Shown here piece by piece: positions 41,846 to 52,071 of a DNA stretch of 64,000 nt. Where the stretch lies: the NCBI GenBank assembly GCA_045629945.1, contig JAZQSE010000005.1, positions 7,781 to 71,780 of the forward strand, written 5' to 3'. The notes beneath the pieces were generated by a model. It did no database searches, was not told the DNA's origin, and saw only the letters and a list, made by a program, of their open reading frames with translations. Numbering within the stretch: the first letter of the stretch is position 1; each line of letters starts with the position of its first letter. Position numbers and translations under genes: made by a program. Source of the stretch: UBA1765 sp045629945. GTDB taxonomy: Bacteria > Fibrobacterota > Fibrobacteria > Fibrobacterales > Fibrobacteraceae.

Positions 41846-43263
41846 ACCATTTGTTTACTCTTCTTCAATCAAAAGATTTTACAGGATTGTGTGACGATTC
41901 CCGTCGCGTAAAGAAAGGGAATATTTTCTTTTCTATGCCAAGTGAAAATGCTTGTGTTTTTGCAACAATGGCAAAAAATGCAGGAGCATTGGCTGTTGTT
42001 GGGGAAGGAAAGTCTCCAGAAGGTTTAGAAGATATTTTTGTTTCTGTTTCTTCTGTACGTGAAGCAAGAAAGGAATGTGCAAAGCGGGTTTATAAAAATC
42101 CATTTGAACATTTAAAGGTGCACGCCATAACAGGAACGAATGGAAAAACGACCACAGTATTTTTGATGCGGGAAATTTTAGCTGCTGCTGGCTCTAAAGT
42201 GGCTTTGCTTTCTACCGTTTGCAATAGGATTGGAAATAAAGAAGTACCGGCCACTTTAACGACTCCAGGACTTCTTGATTTGTATGCATTTGCTTTTGAA
42301 GCCGTAGAAAATGGCGTGACCGATTTGGTGATGGAAGCGTCTTCACATGCTTTATTCCAAGGGCGTATGGAAGGCGTGCGATTTACTTCTGCTTTGTTTA
42401 GTAACTTGACTCAAGATCATTTAGATTACCATCAGAATATGGAAAATTATTTCCAGGCTAAAAAACTGCTTTTTGAAAAGTATTTAGCAAGTGAAGGCCT
42501 TTCTGTTTTGAATATTGACGACTTTTATGGAAAACGTTTATCTGCTGAAATTTCTGGTCATAAAATTTTAGTATCAAGAAAAGGCTCGGAAAATGCAGAT
42601 GTTTTCCCATTAATTGCCCCTGTTTTAGATGAAAATGGAATGGCTCTTCAGTTAAATAGTTTTTCTGGAGAAACTTTCAGAACATCACTTTGTGGGGAAT
42701 TTAATGTTGATAATGTAATGCTTGTTTTAGCGTGGGCAAAAGGATTAGGAATTTCAGAAACAGCAATGCAAAAAGCTTTAAAGGAAGTAAAAGTACCTGG
42801 GCGTTTTGAAAAAGTAATTTCTGAAAATTCTAGACATGTGATTGTGGATTACGCACATACTCCGGATGCGTTGCAGAGAGTTTTAGAAACGGCTCGTTCT
42901 CTTTGTAGTGGAAAACTCATTGTGGTATTTGGTTGTGGTGGCAATAGAGATGCTTTAAAACGCCCATTGATGGGAAAAGTCGCAGAACAATGTGCAGACA
43001 AAGTGTTTGTCACAACAGATAATCCAAGAACAGAAAAACCAGAAGACATTATTCAAGATATTGTTTCTGGGATGCAAAGTGATTTTTCAGTAGAAGTAGA
43101 TAGAGCTCAGGCAATTCAAAAAGCAATTTGTTCTATGCAAAAAAATGATTGGCTGGTTGTTGCAGGGAAAGGTCATGAAAAATACCAGATAATAGGGACC
43201 GAAAAATTTCATTTTGATGATGCAGAAGAAATTGTAAAGGCGATGGATTTATGCAAAAATTGA
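41842..43263 (+). CDS. murE: UDP-MurNAc-tripeptide synthetase
   Basis: MurE adds the third amino acid of the peptidoglycan stem. The ATP-binding loop is AITGTNGKTTT (about residue 95), followed by TTPGLLDLYAF, SSHALFQGRMEGV and the late TTDNPRTEKPEDI. The DNPR motif indicates meso-diaminopimelate as substrate, so the cell wall is probably DAP-type. Length 473 is normal. It overlaps murF by 13 bases. Confidence 0.95.
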   Translation: MNHLFTLLQSKDFTGLCDDSRRVKKGNIFFSMPSENACVFATMAKNAGALAVVGEGKSPEGLEDIFVSVSSVREARKECAKRVYKNPFEHLKVHAITGTNGKTTTVFLMREILAAAGSKVALLSTVCNRIGNKEVPATLTTPGLLDLYAFAFEAVENGVTDLVMEASSHALFQGRMEGVRFTSALFSNLTQDHLDYHQNMENYFQAKKLLFEKYLASEGLSVLNIDDFYGKRLSAEISGHKILVSRKGSENADVFPLIAPVLDENGMALQLNSFSGETFRTSLCGEFNVDNVMLVLAWAKGLGISETAMQKALKEVKVPGRFEKVISENSRHVIVDYAHTPDALQRVLETARSLCSGKLIVVFGCGGNRDALKRPLMGKVAEQCADKVFVTTDNPRTEKPEDIIQDIVSGMQSDFSVEVDRAQAIQKAICSMQKNDWLVVAGKGHEKYQIIGTEKFHFDDAEEIVKAMDLCKN

Positions 43264-44642
43264 ATTTGACAGTTCGAGAAATGTGTGAAATTCTTGAAGC
43301 AGAACCAGTAGGGGTTTCTGCAGCGGTTTCTCGCCGTAAAGTAAAACTTTGCCTGGATTCAAGGCAAGTTGAAAAAGGTTGTGTTTTTTGGCCAATATGT
43401 GGTGAACGTTTTGATGCACATCAATTCGTTGAACAAGCTCAGAATGAAGGAGCAATTATGAGTGTTGTGAATGAAAATAAAGTTTCTCAAAATACCATTC
43501 AAGCATATGTTCCTGTTAAAGATACGACAGAAGCATTGTTGAAATTGGCAAAGGGTTATCAGCGCCGTTTTTCTTTGAAGAAAGTGGCTATTACCGGAAG
43601 TAATGGGAAAACCACCACAAAGGAAATGATTCGGACTGTTTTGTCACGTAAATACAAAACAATGGCAACCGAAGGAAACTTTAATAATCATATTGGTGTG
43701 CCTCTGACTTTGTTTAGGTTAAAGCATTCTGATCAAGTTGCTGTTGTTGAAATGGGAACAAGTGGCCCTGATGAAATTCGTCCACTTTCACTTGCAACGG
43801 AACCTAATATCGGGGTGATAACAAATATTGGAGCAAGTCATTTAGAAAAATTGAAATCATTAGAAGGCGTTTTTCATGAAAAAATGAATTTGACTGCTGG
43901 TTTGCAAGAAAATGGATTATTGGTTGTAAATGCAGATGACCCTTATTTGGCAAAAGTTCGTTCAACGAAACGTTATAAAGTGACAACTTTTGGTATCAGA
44001 AGAGGTATTTTGAAACCAGAAAATTTGCAATTTGATGAAAATGCTTGCGCTTCGTTCCGTATTGGTAGAATAGAATACCGTTTAAATGTTCCAGGAATTC
44101 ATAATGTGTATAATGCTCTTGCAGCCATTGCTGTAGGTGAAGCAATGCGTATTCCAAAAGCAGAAATTGCAAAAGCTCTTGCTAGTTTTGCTGCAACGGG
44201 AATGCGTATGGAAATTAGAAATGCAAATGGTTTTCGTGTGGTTTCTGATTGTTACAATGCAAATCCAAGTTCTACACGAATGGCTTTACAAACAATAGGC
44301 AATCTTTCTTCTGTAAATCATCGTGTAGCTATTTTAGGAGATATGTTAGAGTTAGGGAGTAATTCTAAAAATCTTCATTTTGAAATAGGTCAAATGGTCC
44401 CTGAATGTAATTTTGATTTGCTTTTAACGATAGGAGAATGCAGTAAAGAAATCCAGCGTGGGGCTTTGAAAAATGGCATGCGGAAAGAATGCGCTCTGCA
44501 TTTTGAAACCTTACAAGAATTAGAGCTTTTTATTTCGGAAAATTTAGGATTTGATGATGTGATTTTGGTAAAAGGCTCTAGAGGAATGCGTTTAGAAAAA
44601 GTTGTTGATGCTTTATTGAAAATGGATGCTGTGGGCGTTTAA
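43251..44642 (+). CDS. murF: UDP-MurNAc-pentapeptide synthetase
   Basis: MurF adds D-Ala-D-Ala to the tripeptide. The nucleotide loop is AITGSNGKTTTKEMI; further conserved parts are EGNFNNHIGVPLTL, VEMGTSGPDEI, NADDPY and DCYNANPSSTRMAL. It fits the family in length (463). ddl, which would make its D-Ala-D-Ala substrate, is not in this cluster. Confidence 0.95.
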   Translation: MQKLNLTVREMCEILEAEPVGVSAAVSRRKVKLCLDSRQVEKGCVFWPICGERFDAHQFVEQAQNEGAIMSVVNENKVSQNTIQAYVPVKDTTEALLKLAKGYQRRFSLKKVAITGSNGKTTTKEMIRTVLSRKYKTMATEGNFNNHIGVPLTLFRLKHSDQVAVVEMGTSGPDEIRPLSLATEPNIGVITNIGASHLEKLKSLEGVFHEKMNLTAGLQENGLLVVNADDPYLAKVRSTKRYKVTTFGIRRGILKPENLQFDENACASFRIGRIEYRLNVPGIHNVYNALAAIAVGEAMRIPKAEIAKALASFAATGMRMEIRNANGFRVVSDCYNANPSSTRMALQTIGNLSSVNHRVAILGDMLELGSNSKNLHFEIGQMVPECNFDLLLTIGECSKEIQRGALKNGMRKECALHFETLQELELFISENLGFDDVILVKGSRGMRLEKVVDALLKMDAVGV

Positions 44643-44656
44643 AATTAGGAACTAAA

Positions 44657-45847
44657 ATGAAACAGGCAGTAAAAGGCAAATTTACGTTTATGAAGGGCTT
44701 TGATTATTGGCTCTTGGTTTGCGTATTAGCGCTTTGTGTAATAGGCGTGATTTTTGTCTTTTCAGGAACAAGTGATCAAGCCTTGCGCGCCAATTTACCA
44801 GCGAATCATTATATGCTTCGCCATGTAGGGTTTGTTGGTTTTGGCCTTTGTTTTATGGCGTTTGGAGCATTGCTTGATTATTCTTTATGGAAAAAAATTT
44901 CACCAATATGTTTCTTTGGTGGTGTTTTGTTGCTTTTGCTTGTTTTGATTATGGGTGTTGAAGTGAAAGGGGCTAAACGCTGGCTTATGATTGCAGGTGT
45001 TCAGATTCAACCTTCTGAAATTATGAAGTTTGGTGTTGCTGTCTGGGTTTCTGCAAAATTCTCTGTTTTAAAATACCCGATTTCAGATTGGAAAGATTAT
45101 GGACAAAAAATGTTACAGTCTTTTGGCGTACTTTTAATTGTTGCTTTGTTGCTAGCCTTACAACCAAATTTTTCAATGCTCTTAATCATTAGTATTGTAT
45201 GTTTTGCAGTTTTAATCACTGCAGATATTCCAAAGAAATACATTTTGGGAACAGGTGGGATTGTTTTTAGTGGGCTTTTGCTTGTTGGTCTTGTGGAACA
45301 GTATCGTATAAAAAGATTAATGGGCTTTTTAAATCCAGAAGAAAATGCACAAGGTAGTGCTTACCAGGCATTGAATATGATGACAGCTATTGGGAATGGC
45401 GGACTTACAGGAAAGGGACTTGGAGAAGGCACCCAAAAATTAGGATATGTTCCGGAAGTTCATACGGATGGGGCTTTTGCTTTAATTGGTGAAGAATTGG
45501 GTTATATCGGAACGTTAATAATTTTTGCATGTTTCTTTATAATTTTTTATAGGGGTTTATTGATAGCAGATAATTCAAAGAGCAATTTTGGAAAATACCT
45601 TGCTATTTGTATTGTAGGTTTTATCGCATTGAATATGCTTATTCATGTGGCTGTATGTCTTGGAAAATTTCCAACAACTGGACAACCTTTGCCTTTTATC
45701 AGTATGGGCGGCTCTAATCTTTGTATGAATATGTTTATGATTGGAGTCCTTTTGAATATTTCTCGAGAAAATACAGGGAAATTTTTGTCATCTGATAATA
45801 TTAATGCAAAGTATTCTGCACAAAAAGCGAGGTACAGTCGTGGCTAA
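44657..45847 (+). CDS. ftsW: SEDS glycosyltransferase FtsW
   Basis: FtsW polymerises septal glycan strands from lipid II. The 396-residue protein has ten membrane helices and the SEDS motifs IQPSEIMKFGVAVW and, near the C-terminus, GQPLPFISMGGSNL. Its place after murF, where mraY and murD normally precede it, marks the deletion of those two genes. RodA is the alternative, but position and the ftsI partner support FtsW. It overlaps murG by 8 bases. Confidence 0.92.
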   Translation: MKQAVKGKFTFMKGFDYWLLVCVLALCVIGVIFVFSGTSDQALRANLPANHYMLRHVGFVGFGLCFMAFGALLDYSLWKKISPICFFGGVLLLLLVLIMGVEVKGAKRWLMIAGVQIQPSEIMKFGVAVWVSAKFSVLKYPISDWKDYGQKMLQSFGVLLIVALLLALQPNFSMLLIISIVCFAVLITADIPKKYILGTGGIVFSGLLLVGLVEQYRIKRLMGFLNPEENAQGSAYQALNMMTAIGNGGLTGKGLGEGTQKLGYVPEVHTDGAFALIGEELGYIGTLIIFACFFIIFYRGLLIADNSKSNFGKYLAICIVGFIALNMLIHVAVCLGKFPTTGQPLPFISMGGSNLCMNMFMIGVLLNISRENTGKFLSSDNINAKYSAQKARYSRG

Positions 45848-46934
45848 AGAGAAAAAATTCTTGTTCGTATGTGGTGGTACTGGCGGTCATATTTTCCCAG
45901 CAGTTGCTATCGCTGAGAGTCTTAAAAAAGAAGGCATAACGCAAATTGTATTTGCTGGTAGAAAAGACTCTATGGAAGAGCGGCTTTTGGCTTCTTCTTG
46001 GGCTTACGAGTACATTACGGCAGAACCTTTACATCGAGGCTCTTTTCTCAATAACTTGGCTTTGCCATTTAAATTAAGCAAGTCGCTAGTGACAGCTAAA
46101 GCGGTTTTGAAACGCGTCGCCCCAGATGTTATTGTTGCAACAGGTGGCTATGTTTCTTTGCCAATCGTTTATGCTGCAGGCTCATTTGGAATTCCGGTTT
46201 ATTTACAAGAACAAAATGCCGTGGCAGGCCTTGCAAATAAAGTAGGCGCAAGGTATGCAAAAAAAATATTTGTAACCTCTTCCGAGGCAGCATCTTTTTT
46301 CCCGGAGGGAAAAACGGAAATTTATGGTAATCCTGTTCGTGCTTTACCCGAAGCAAGTACATTAGAACGCCCTAAAGAATTTCCCGAAGGGAAAAAGTGT
46401 GTATTTATAACAGGTGGCTCTCAAGGAGCGTTAGGCATAAATCGAAAAATAGAGGAATCGATTAAAGAAATAATAGCTGATACATCGCTTTCTGTTGTAT
46501 GGCAAGTAGGCTCTAAACATGTAGAAAGTTTCCAAGAACGTTTAGGGAATTTCCCCAATGTTTCTATTGTAGGTTTTGTTAATAATGTTTATGCTTATTT
46601 CCAATACGCTGATTTAATTGTAAGCCGTGCTGGAGCTTCTGCGTTAGCTGAAATTCTAGCCTTTGGCAAACCATCTGTTTTATTGCCGTTCCCTCATGCA
46701 ACAGCTAATCATCAGGAAAAAAATGCCCGAGTTGTTGAAAAAGCAGGAGCTGCTTTGGTTGAATTAGATGATGAACCAAATCAGTTGTGGGCTAAAATTA
46801 GTGACTTGTTAAATAATGATACAAAACGTGGGCAAATGGCTGAACAAGCAAAAAATCTTGGAATGCCTGATGCCGCTGACCGAATTGCTAAGGCTATTTT
46901 AAAAATGGAGAAATATTATGCAAAGAATGCGTAA
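45840..46934 (+). CDS. murG: MurG lipid II synthase
   Basis: MurG transfers GlcNAc to lipid I. GTG at 45840 was chosen as start because GAGG (45829-45832) lies 7 bases upstream and FLFVCGGTGGHIFPAVAIAE follows at once. Other motifs are ATGGYVSLPIVYAA, YLQEQNAVAGLANK, TGGSQGALGIN and VSRAGASALAEILAFGKPSVLLPFPHA. It overlaps murC by 17 bases. Confidence 0.95.
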   Translation: MAKEKKFLFVCGGTGGHIFPAVAIAESLKKEGITQIVFAGRKDSMEERLLASSWAYEYITAEPLHRGSFLNNLALPFKLSKSLVTAKAVLKRVAPDVIVATGGYVSLPIVYAAGSFGIPVYLQEQNAVAGLANKVGARYAKKIFVTSSEAASFFPEGKTEIYGNPVRALPEASTLERPKEFPEGKKCVFITGGSQGALGINRKIEESIKEIIADTSLSVVWQVGSKHVESFQERLGNFPNVSIVGFVNNVYAYFQYADLIVSRAGASALAEILAFGKPSVLLPFPHATANHQEKNARVVEKAGAALVELDDEPNQLWAKISDLLNNDTKRGQMAEQAKNLGMPDAADRIAKAILKMEKYYAKNA

Positions 46935-48303
46935 TAATCGAATCCAACATCTTTATTTTGTAGGCATAGGTGGTGCTGGCATGTCTGGCATTGCAGAAGT
47001 TTTGCATGAAAATGGTTTTAAAATTAGTGGCTCAGATACAGGAAACGGCCCTGTTATTCAGTATTTAAAATCTTTAGGGATTCAGATTTTTCCAGAACAT
47101 AAAGGTGAAAATATTGGAAATGCGGATTTGCTAGTTTATTCTTCAGCTATTCAAAAAGATAATCCTGAAATTCAAGAAGCTCAGAATCGTCGTATTCCGA
47201 TTATCCGTAGAGCAGAAATGCTTGGCGAATTAATGCGCTTGAAATATACATTAGCCATTGCTGGAACTCATGGAAAAACTACAACAACATCTTTAGTAGG
47301 TTGTATTCTGGAAATGGCTGAAGTAGACCCTACTATTATTGTTGGTGGAATTGTTAAAGGAAAGGGCAGTGGCGCAAAAGTCGGACGAGGTAATTATTTA
47401 GTAGCAGAAAGTGATGAATTTGATAGAAGTTTTCTTTCGATGATGCCAAGTTCTGCGATTATCACAAATATCGATGAAGATCATCTAGATACTTATGCAG
47501 ATTTGCAAGAAATTAAAGAGGCTTTTGTTGAGTTTAGTAATAAAGTGCCTTTTTATGGACAAATTATTGTTTGCTTAGATGATGCAAATGTGCAATCAGT
47601 TCTTTCTCGTTTGCGTAAACCAGTTGTGACCTATGGTTTTAATCGCCAGGCAAAATACAGAATCGAAAATTTGAATTTTGATAGTGGCCTTCCTTGTTTT
47701 GAAGTTTTGAACGATGGTGTTTCTCTTGGAAAATTCACATTGAAAATTCCTGGAACGCATAATGTTCTGAACGCAACAGCAGCAATTGCTTTAACGAATG
47801 AAGAAAATATTCCTATAGAAATTATTCGGAAAGCAGTAGGTTCTTTTGAAGGGGTTAAACGTCGTTTTGAATATTTAGGAAAAACGAAATCAGGAGCTTT
47901 TGTCTATGATGATTATGCTCACCACCCAACAGAAGTAGCAGCGACATTACAAGGCTTTAGAGATACATTCCCTGATAAACGTTTGATAGTTGCTTTTCAA
48001 CCTCATCTTTTTAGTCGCACAAGAGATCATTACGAAACATTTGGTAGCGTGTTTTCCAATTGTGATGAACTTTTAGTGTGTGATATTTATCCGGCTAGAG
48101 AACTTCCTATTGAAGGCGTTACAGGAGAATTGATTTCAAAAAGTGCTCAAGAACGCGGGCATCGAGATGCTCGATTTGTCGGTGAAAAAGAAAATGTTCT
48201 GTCAACGCTTTCAGGAACACTTTCTGAAAAAGACTTAGTGGTTTTAATGGGGGCTGGTAATATTACCCAATTAGGCCGTCAACTTTTGGAGAATGAATTT
48301 TAA
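46918..48303 (+). CDS. murC: UDP-MurNAc-L-alanine ligase
   Basis: MurC attaches L-Ala to UDP-MurNAc. The N-terminus FVGIGGAGMSGIAEVLHENGFKISGSD and the ATP loop AIAGTHGKTTTTSLVG are diagnostic; EADEFDRSFL-type AESDEFDRSFLSM and DDYAHHPTEVAATLQG follow. GGAG lies 7 bases before the ATG at 46918. It joins ftsQ by TAATG. Confidence 0.95.
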   Translation: MQRMRNNRIQHLYFVGIGGAGMSGIAEVLHENGFKISGSDTGNGPVIQYLKSLGIQIFPEHKGENIGNADLLVYSSAIQKDNPEIQEAQNRRIPIIRRAEMLGELMRLKYTLAIAGTHGKTTTTSLVGCILEMAEVDPTIIVGGIVKGKGSGAKVGRGNYLVAESDEFDRSFLSMMPSSAIITNIDEDHLDTYADLQEIKEAFVEFSNKVPFYGQIIVCLDDANVQSVLSRLRKPVVTYGFNRQAKYRIENLNFDSGLPCFEVLNDGVSLGKFTLKIPGTHNVLNATAAIALTNEENIPIEIIRKAVGSFEGVKRRFEYLGKTKSGAFVYDDYAHHPTEVAATLQGFRDTFPDKRLIVAFQPHLFSRTRDHYETFGSVFSNCDELLVCDIYPARELPIEGVTGELISKSAQERGHRDARFVGEKENVLSTLSGTLSEKDLVVLMGAGNITQLGRQLLENEF

Positions 48304-49145
48304 TGGCAAAAAAACCAGTTTTTGGCAGCAAGCGTCACGGTTATAATGCGATGCAGAAAAAGAAGCAACGCCGTGCTACTGCTATGCATAAAGCAGGCCA
48401 TTTGTTAGGGTGGTTCTGGCATAGTGGTCTTTTTATTGTTGTTGCCGTTGCTGGTTTTGTCTATGGATTCCAACAAGGAGAAAAAAATATTTTTGAATTG
48501 AATCCGCTTCAAGGAAACATTTTAAAGAATGTAGAAGTTTCCGGAAATAAAATGTTGACAAAAGAAGATCTGGTTTCTTTAGCAGCATTGGATTCCGGAA
48601 AGTCTATGGATTCCTTGTTTGAAGATTCTATTAGAAATGTTCTTATGCAGGAAAATTGGATTTCAGAAGTTCACGTGCAAAAGAAATTCCCATCAAAAAT
48701 TATTCTAGAAGTTGAAGAGTCGATTCCATTAATGAGTGCTTATGAAGCCGGGCGTTGGGTGGTGTATTCCGAAAAAGGTAAGGTTTTGCCATTGTCAATG
48801 AAAACGGCTTATCATTTGCCTGTTTTAATAGCTTCTAAAAAAGAAGAACGATTGCTTTGTGGATCTTTCCTGAAAATTTTGTTAGAAAATGACAAAGCAT
48901 TATTTGAAAAAGTTTCACAAATAACGTATTCTGCAGAAGAAAAAGGAATAGAAGTATTCTTTAATAATGTGTCTTTTAAAACTTTGTTCAGCCAAGACTC
49001 TATTTGGAATTCGAGAACTTTTATGGATTATCGCCAGATGGTAGATAATTTCACAGTAGAACTTTCAGAAACAAATCTGTTGGACATGCGATTCCCCGGA
49101 TTTGCTTTTGTAAAAAAGATGGATAAGAGGAGAAAAAATGGATAA
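48303..49145 (+). CDS. ftsQ: FtsQ/DivIB divisome protein
   Basis: A 280-residue bitopic protein: a basic cytoplasmic N-terminus (residues 1-35), one membrane helix (LGWFWHSGLFIVVAVAGFVYGF) and a POTRA domain (GNILKNVEVSGNKMLTKEDLVSLAALD). The FtsQ beta domain follows (WISEVHVQKKFPSKIILEVEE). It ties FtsB/L to the divisome. Position before ftsA supports the call. Confidence 0.9.
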   Translation: MAKKPVFGSKRHGYNAMQKKKQRRATAMHKAGHLLGWFWHSGLFIVVAVAGFVYGFQQGEKNIFELNPLQGNILKNVEVSGNKMLTKEDLVSLAALDSGKSMDSLFEDSIRNVLMQENWISEVHVQKKFPSKIILEVEESIPLMSAYEAGRWVVYSEKGKVLPLSMKTAYHLPVLIASKKEERLLCGSFLKILLENDKALFEKVSQITYSAEEKGIEVFFNNVSFKTLFSQDSIWNSRTFMDYRQMVDNFTVELSETNLLDMRFPGFAFVKKMDKRRKNG

Positions 49146-50451
49146 GTTAGTAGAAAACCCAATTGTTGGCATTGATATTGGTGCCTCAAAGATTAGTGCT
49201 ATTATCGGAGAAGTTGAAGAATCCGGTAACATTAAAGTGATTTGTAATTGTGAAGAGGCTTTAGAAATAGGAGTTGCTTCAGACTTGCAAACGACTGTTG
49301 AAACCTTGAGAAAGGTTGTGAATGATTTGGAAAAAGTTTCTGGCATAGATGTAGATAATGTTTTTGTCGGAGTCTCTGCAACTAAGGTTCGAGTCGTTTC
49401 TTGTACAGGACAGACAATTGTTGAAACGGGAGAGGTTAGACAAACTGATATTGAAAACGCTGTAAGAAGTGCTAGTGTTATCTCTTCACCATCTGATGAA
49501 ATTATCCATACATTCCGAGTCCATTTTAAGTTAGATGATAATCCAGAAGAATACAATAATCCTCTTGGTATGAGTTGTAATCGTTTGACAGCTGTTGTCA
49601 ATATTGTTCTTATGCCTCGCAATATTTTGGATAATCGTCGTAAGTGTATTGAACAAGCAAACCTTACATTAGAAGGTTTTGTGTTAGAACCTTATGCTGC
49701 AGGGTTGTCTGTTTTGACGCCAGAAGAAGTTGAATTAGGTGTTGCTGTTATTGATATTGGTGCACAATATTCTGAAATGGCTGTGTTTAAAGGGAAAAAT
49801 AAATTTGTATCGCAATCACCTATTTGGCATGCAGCAGTTTTGCCATGCGGTGGAACGAATGTAACCAATGATATTACTCGCAGTTTTAAATGCCCGATAG
49901 CTATGGCACAAGCTGAAAAAATTAAAATAGAAGAAGGCACTTGTCGAATGACCAATTTGATTCAAGAAGCTGAATTTAAAGTGCAGGCGGTGGGAAGTTT
50001 AGGAGAAACACTTTGCTCTAAAAAGCAATTAGCTGAAGTAATGCAAAATCGTTTTGCTCAGATATTCCAAGTTTATGCGGCTCGTTTTAAACAATTCCAA
50101 TTATTAGATAAAATCAGTGGTGGGATTGTTTTGACAGGTGGTTGCGCCTCTATCGATGGTATTGATAAATTGGCAGAAATTGTCATGACAAAATATTTAG
50201 AAGATAATAAAGAACCGAATAATCCTTCTAAAATCCATATTTCTGTACGTTGTGCCAAGCCAGAATCAAAAGCCGGCTGGGGTAATGCTGTGGCTAAACA
50301 CTCTTTAGCTGTTTGCATGGGCTTGTTGGAATATGGTGCAAAAGAACGTATGCAAAATTCTAAATCCACGCGAAAACAACCCATTGTCGCTATGAAAAGC
50401 TGGGGACAACGGATTATGGATTTTTTCAAAAGCATGTTTACAATTAACTAA
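49138..50451 (+). CDS. ftsA: FtsA, actin-like division protein
   Basis: FtsA tethers FtsZ to the membrane. The actin-fold motifs are VGIDIGASKISAIIGEV (phosphate 1), GVAVIDIGAQYSEMAVF (phosphate 2) and IVLTGGCASIDGIDKLAE (adenosine). The C-terminus ends with an amphipathic helix (WGQRIMDFFKSMF), the membrane-targeting sequence. In family members the second phosphate loop usually reads DIGGGTT; here it is DIGAQYS, a deviation. GAGG lies before the start. It overlaps ftsQ by 8 bases. Confidence 0.94.
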   Translation: MDKLVENPIVGIDIGASKISAIIGEVEESGNIKVICNCEEALEIGVASDLQTTVETLRKVVNDLEKVSGIDVDNVFVGVSATKVRVVSCTGQTIVETGEVRQTDIENAVRSASVISSPSDEIIHTFRVHFKLDDNPEEYNNPLGMSCNRLTAVVNIVLMPRNILDNRRKCIEQANLTLEGFVLEPYAAGLSVLTPEEVELGVAVIDIGAQYSEMAVFKGKNKFVSQSPIWHAAVLPCGGTNVTNDITRSFKCPIAMAQAEKIKIEEGTCRMTNLIQEAEFKVQAVGSLGETLCSKKQLAEVMQNRFAQIFQVYAARFKQFQLLDKISGGIVLTGGCASIDGIDKLAEIVMTKYLEDNKEPNNPSKIHISVRCAKPESKAGWGNAVAKHSLAVCMGLLEYGAKERMQNSKSTRKQPIVAMKSWGQRIMDFFKSMFTIN

Positions 50452-50475
50452 TCACACTCAAACAGGGAGAATATT

Positions 50476-51966
50476 ATGAGTGATTTAATGAACGAAGAAA
50501 AGATGCATTTCATTTTGGATGAAAATTTCTCCAAGAATGCAAAACTCAAAGTCATCGGTGTTGGCGGCGCTGGTGGAAATGCCTTGAATCGCATGAAAGA
50601 AATGGAAATTTCTGATGTGGAATTCATTGGTATAAATACAGATGCTCTTGCATTAGAAAATTCTCTTGCCGATATAAAAATTCCTATCGGTAAAGAAACA
50701 ACTAAGAATTTAGGCGCCGGAGCACGTCCAGAAATTGGTCGTCAATCAGCTCTTGAAGAAAGAGAAAGAATCATGGAAGCATTAGATGGTGCGGATATGA
50801 TTTTTATTGCTGCTGGTATGGGCGGCGGAACAGGAACAGGGGCTGCTCCAGTGATTGCAGAATTGGCTAGAGAACTTGGAATCCTTACGGTTGCTGTTGT
50901 TTCTCTTCCGTTTGATTTTGAAGGCCCTGTCCGTATGCGTAATGCTAAAAATGGCCTTATTACATTAAAAGATAAAGTGGATTCTATTATTACTATTGAA
51001 AATACGAATATTTTCAATATCATAGATAATAACACGACCACAAAACAAGCCTATCTGGCTGCTGATGAAATTTTGGGCAATGCAGTTCGCAGTGTCTGCA
51101 ATATCATCAGAGAACCAGGCGATATTAATATTGACTTCCGTGATATCAAAACCATTGTAGAAAATGGTGGTGATGCGATTATGGGAACTGGTATTGGTGA
51201 AGGTGAAGATAGAGCTCTTTTAGCTGCTGAAAAAGCGGTTAAATGTCCATTACTCGGCGATCTAGAAGTTAAAGGCGCAAAGGGAGTTCTTGTCAATATT
51301 TGTCATAGTGAAAACTTCACCATGAATGAATTAAGAATGGCAATGAATTACATTTATGAAGCTATTGGCTATGAACAAGAACCAGAAATTATTTTTGGTG
51401 ATTGCATCAAAAAAGAACTTGGAGAAAAGGTAACGATAACAATTATTGCTACTGGTTTCCATGGCGCCAGAGAATATTCTGCTCCAGTTGTTGCAGAAGA
51501 AAGAGTTTCTTCAGAAGAATTTAGAGAACCACAAAAAACTCGTGAACAATCTATCGGAAGAGATACAACGAGTTTTACGGGGCTTATGAGAGAGTCTCAA
51601 AAAATCAAAGCAGTAGAGGCTGCTCCAGTAGTTTCTAGAGAAGAAGTCGTGTACTCAGAAAAGGTTGTAGAAAGAGAAACTGCTCCTGTGTTGACTAATT
51701 CTCCGACCGGATTCCAGGATTTTAATCTTGATGTGCGGGCAACAGAAACACCTGAAGAAGTATTAAGAAGTTCGGAATTTGTAACAGCAAAAAATCCAAC
51801 ATTTGCATCACCAGCAATGGACTTTGGAACTCCAACTTCTTTTGCTCAGATTCCAGAAGATAAAAATGAAATGGTCGCTGTAGAAGCTTCTGATTGGCCA
51901 AGTAATTTTGATTTCGATGCTTTGCCAGAAAATCGGAGTGAGTTTCTAAACGAACATGTTTTTTAA
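50476..51966 (+). CDS. ftsZ: FtsZ, tubulin-like division GTPase
   Basis: FtsZ polymerises into the division ring. The GTPase motifs are VIGVGGAGGNALNRM (residue 26 on) and the tubulin signature GGGTGTG at residues 116-122. At 496 residues it is longer than most FtsZ because of an extended acidic linker (residues 345-470). The C-terminal tail FDFDALPENRSEFLNEHVF probably holds the FtsA-binding peptide but lacks the common D-x-P-x-F-L-R pattern. The last gene of the dcw operon, followed by two hairpins. Confidence 0.96.
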   Translation: MSDLMNEEKMHFILDENFSKNAKLKVIGVGGAGGNALNRMKEMEISDVEFIGINTDALALENSLADIKIPIGKETTKNLGAGARPEIGRQSALEERERIMEALDGADMIFIAAGMGGGTGTGAAPVIAELARELGILTVAVVSLPFDFEGPVRMRNAKNGLITLKDKVDSIITIENTNIFNIIDNNTTTKQAYLAADEILGNAVRSVCNIIREPGDINIDFRDIKTIVENGGDAIMGTGIGEGEDRALLAAEKAVKCPLLGDLEVKGAKGVLVNICHSENFTMNELRMAMNYIYEAIGYEQEPEIIFGDCIKKELGEKVTITIIATGFHGAREYSAPVVAEERVSSEEFREPQKTREQSIGRDTTSFTGLMRESQKIKAVEAAPVVSREEVVYSEKVVERETAPVLTNSPTGFQDFNLDVRATETPEEVLRSSEFVTAKNPTFASPAMDFGTPTSFAQIPEDKNEMVAVEASDWPSNFDFDALPENRSEFLNEHVF

Positions 51967-51989
51967 TTAGTTAATCACACACACACCAC

Positions 51990-52007
51990 GCACTTCAAAA
52001 GAAGTGC
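51990..52007 (+). terminator. Short hairpin after ftsZ
   Basis: GCACTTC (51990-51996) and GAAGTGC (52001-52007) form a perfect 7-bp stem with an AAAA loop, without a T-run. It may help stabilise the operon mRNA. Confidence 0.55.
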
Positions 52008-52018
52008 ACACAACACAC

Positions 52019-52064
52019 GAGGAGTGCCGAGGTCTCCCTGCCACGGTGCTCCTCCCTTTTTTTT
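52019..52064 (+). terminator. Terminator of the dcw operon
   Basis: GAGGAGTGCCG (52019-52029) pairs with CGGTGCTCCTC (52044-52054) over 11 bp with two G-U pairs. A T-run occupies 52057-52064. Confidence 0.88.
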
Positions 52065-52071
52065 GTTTTAT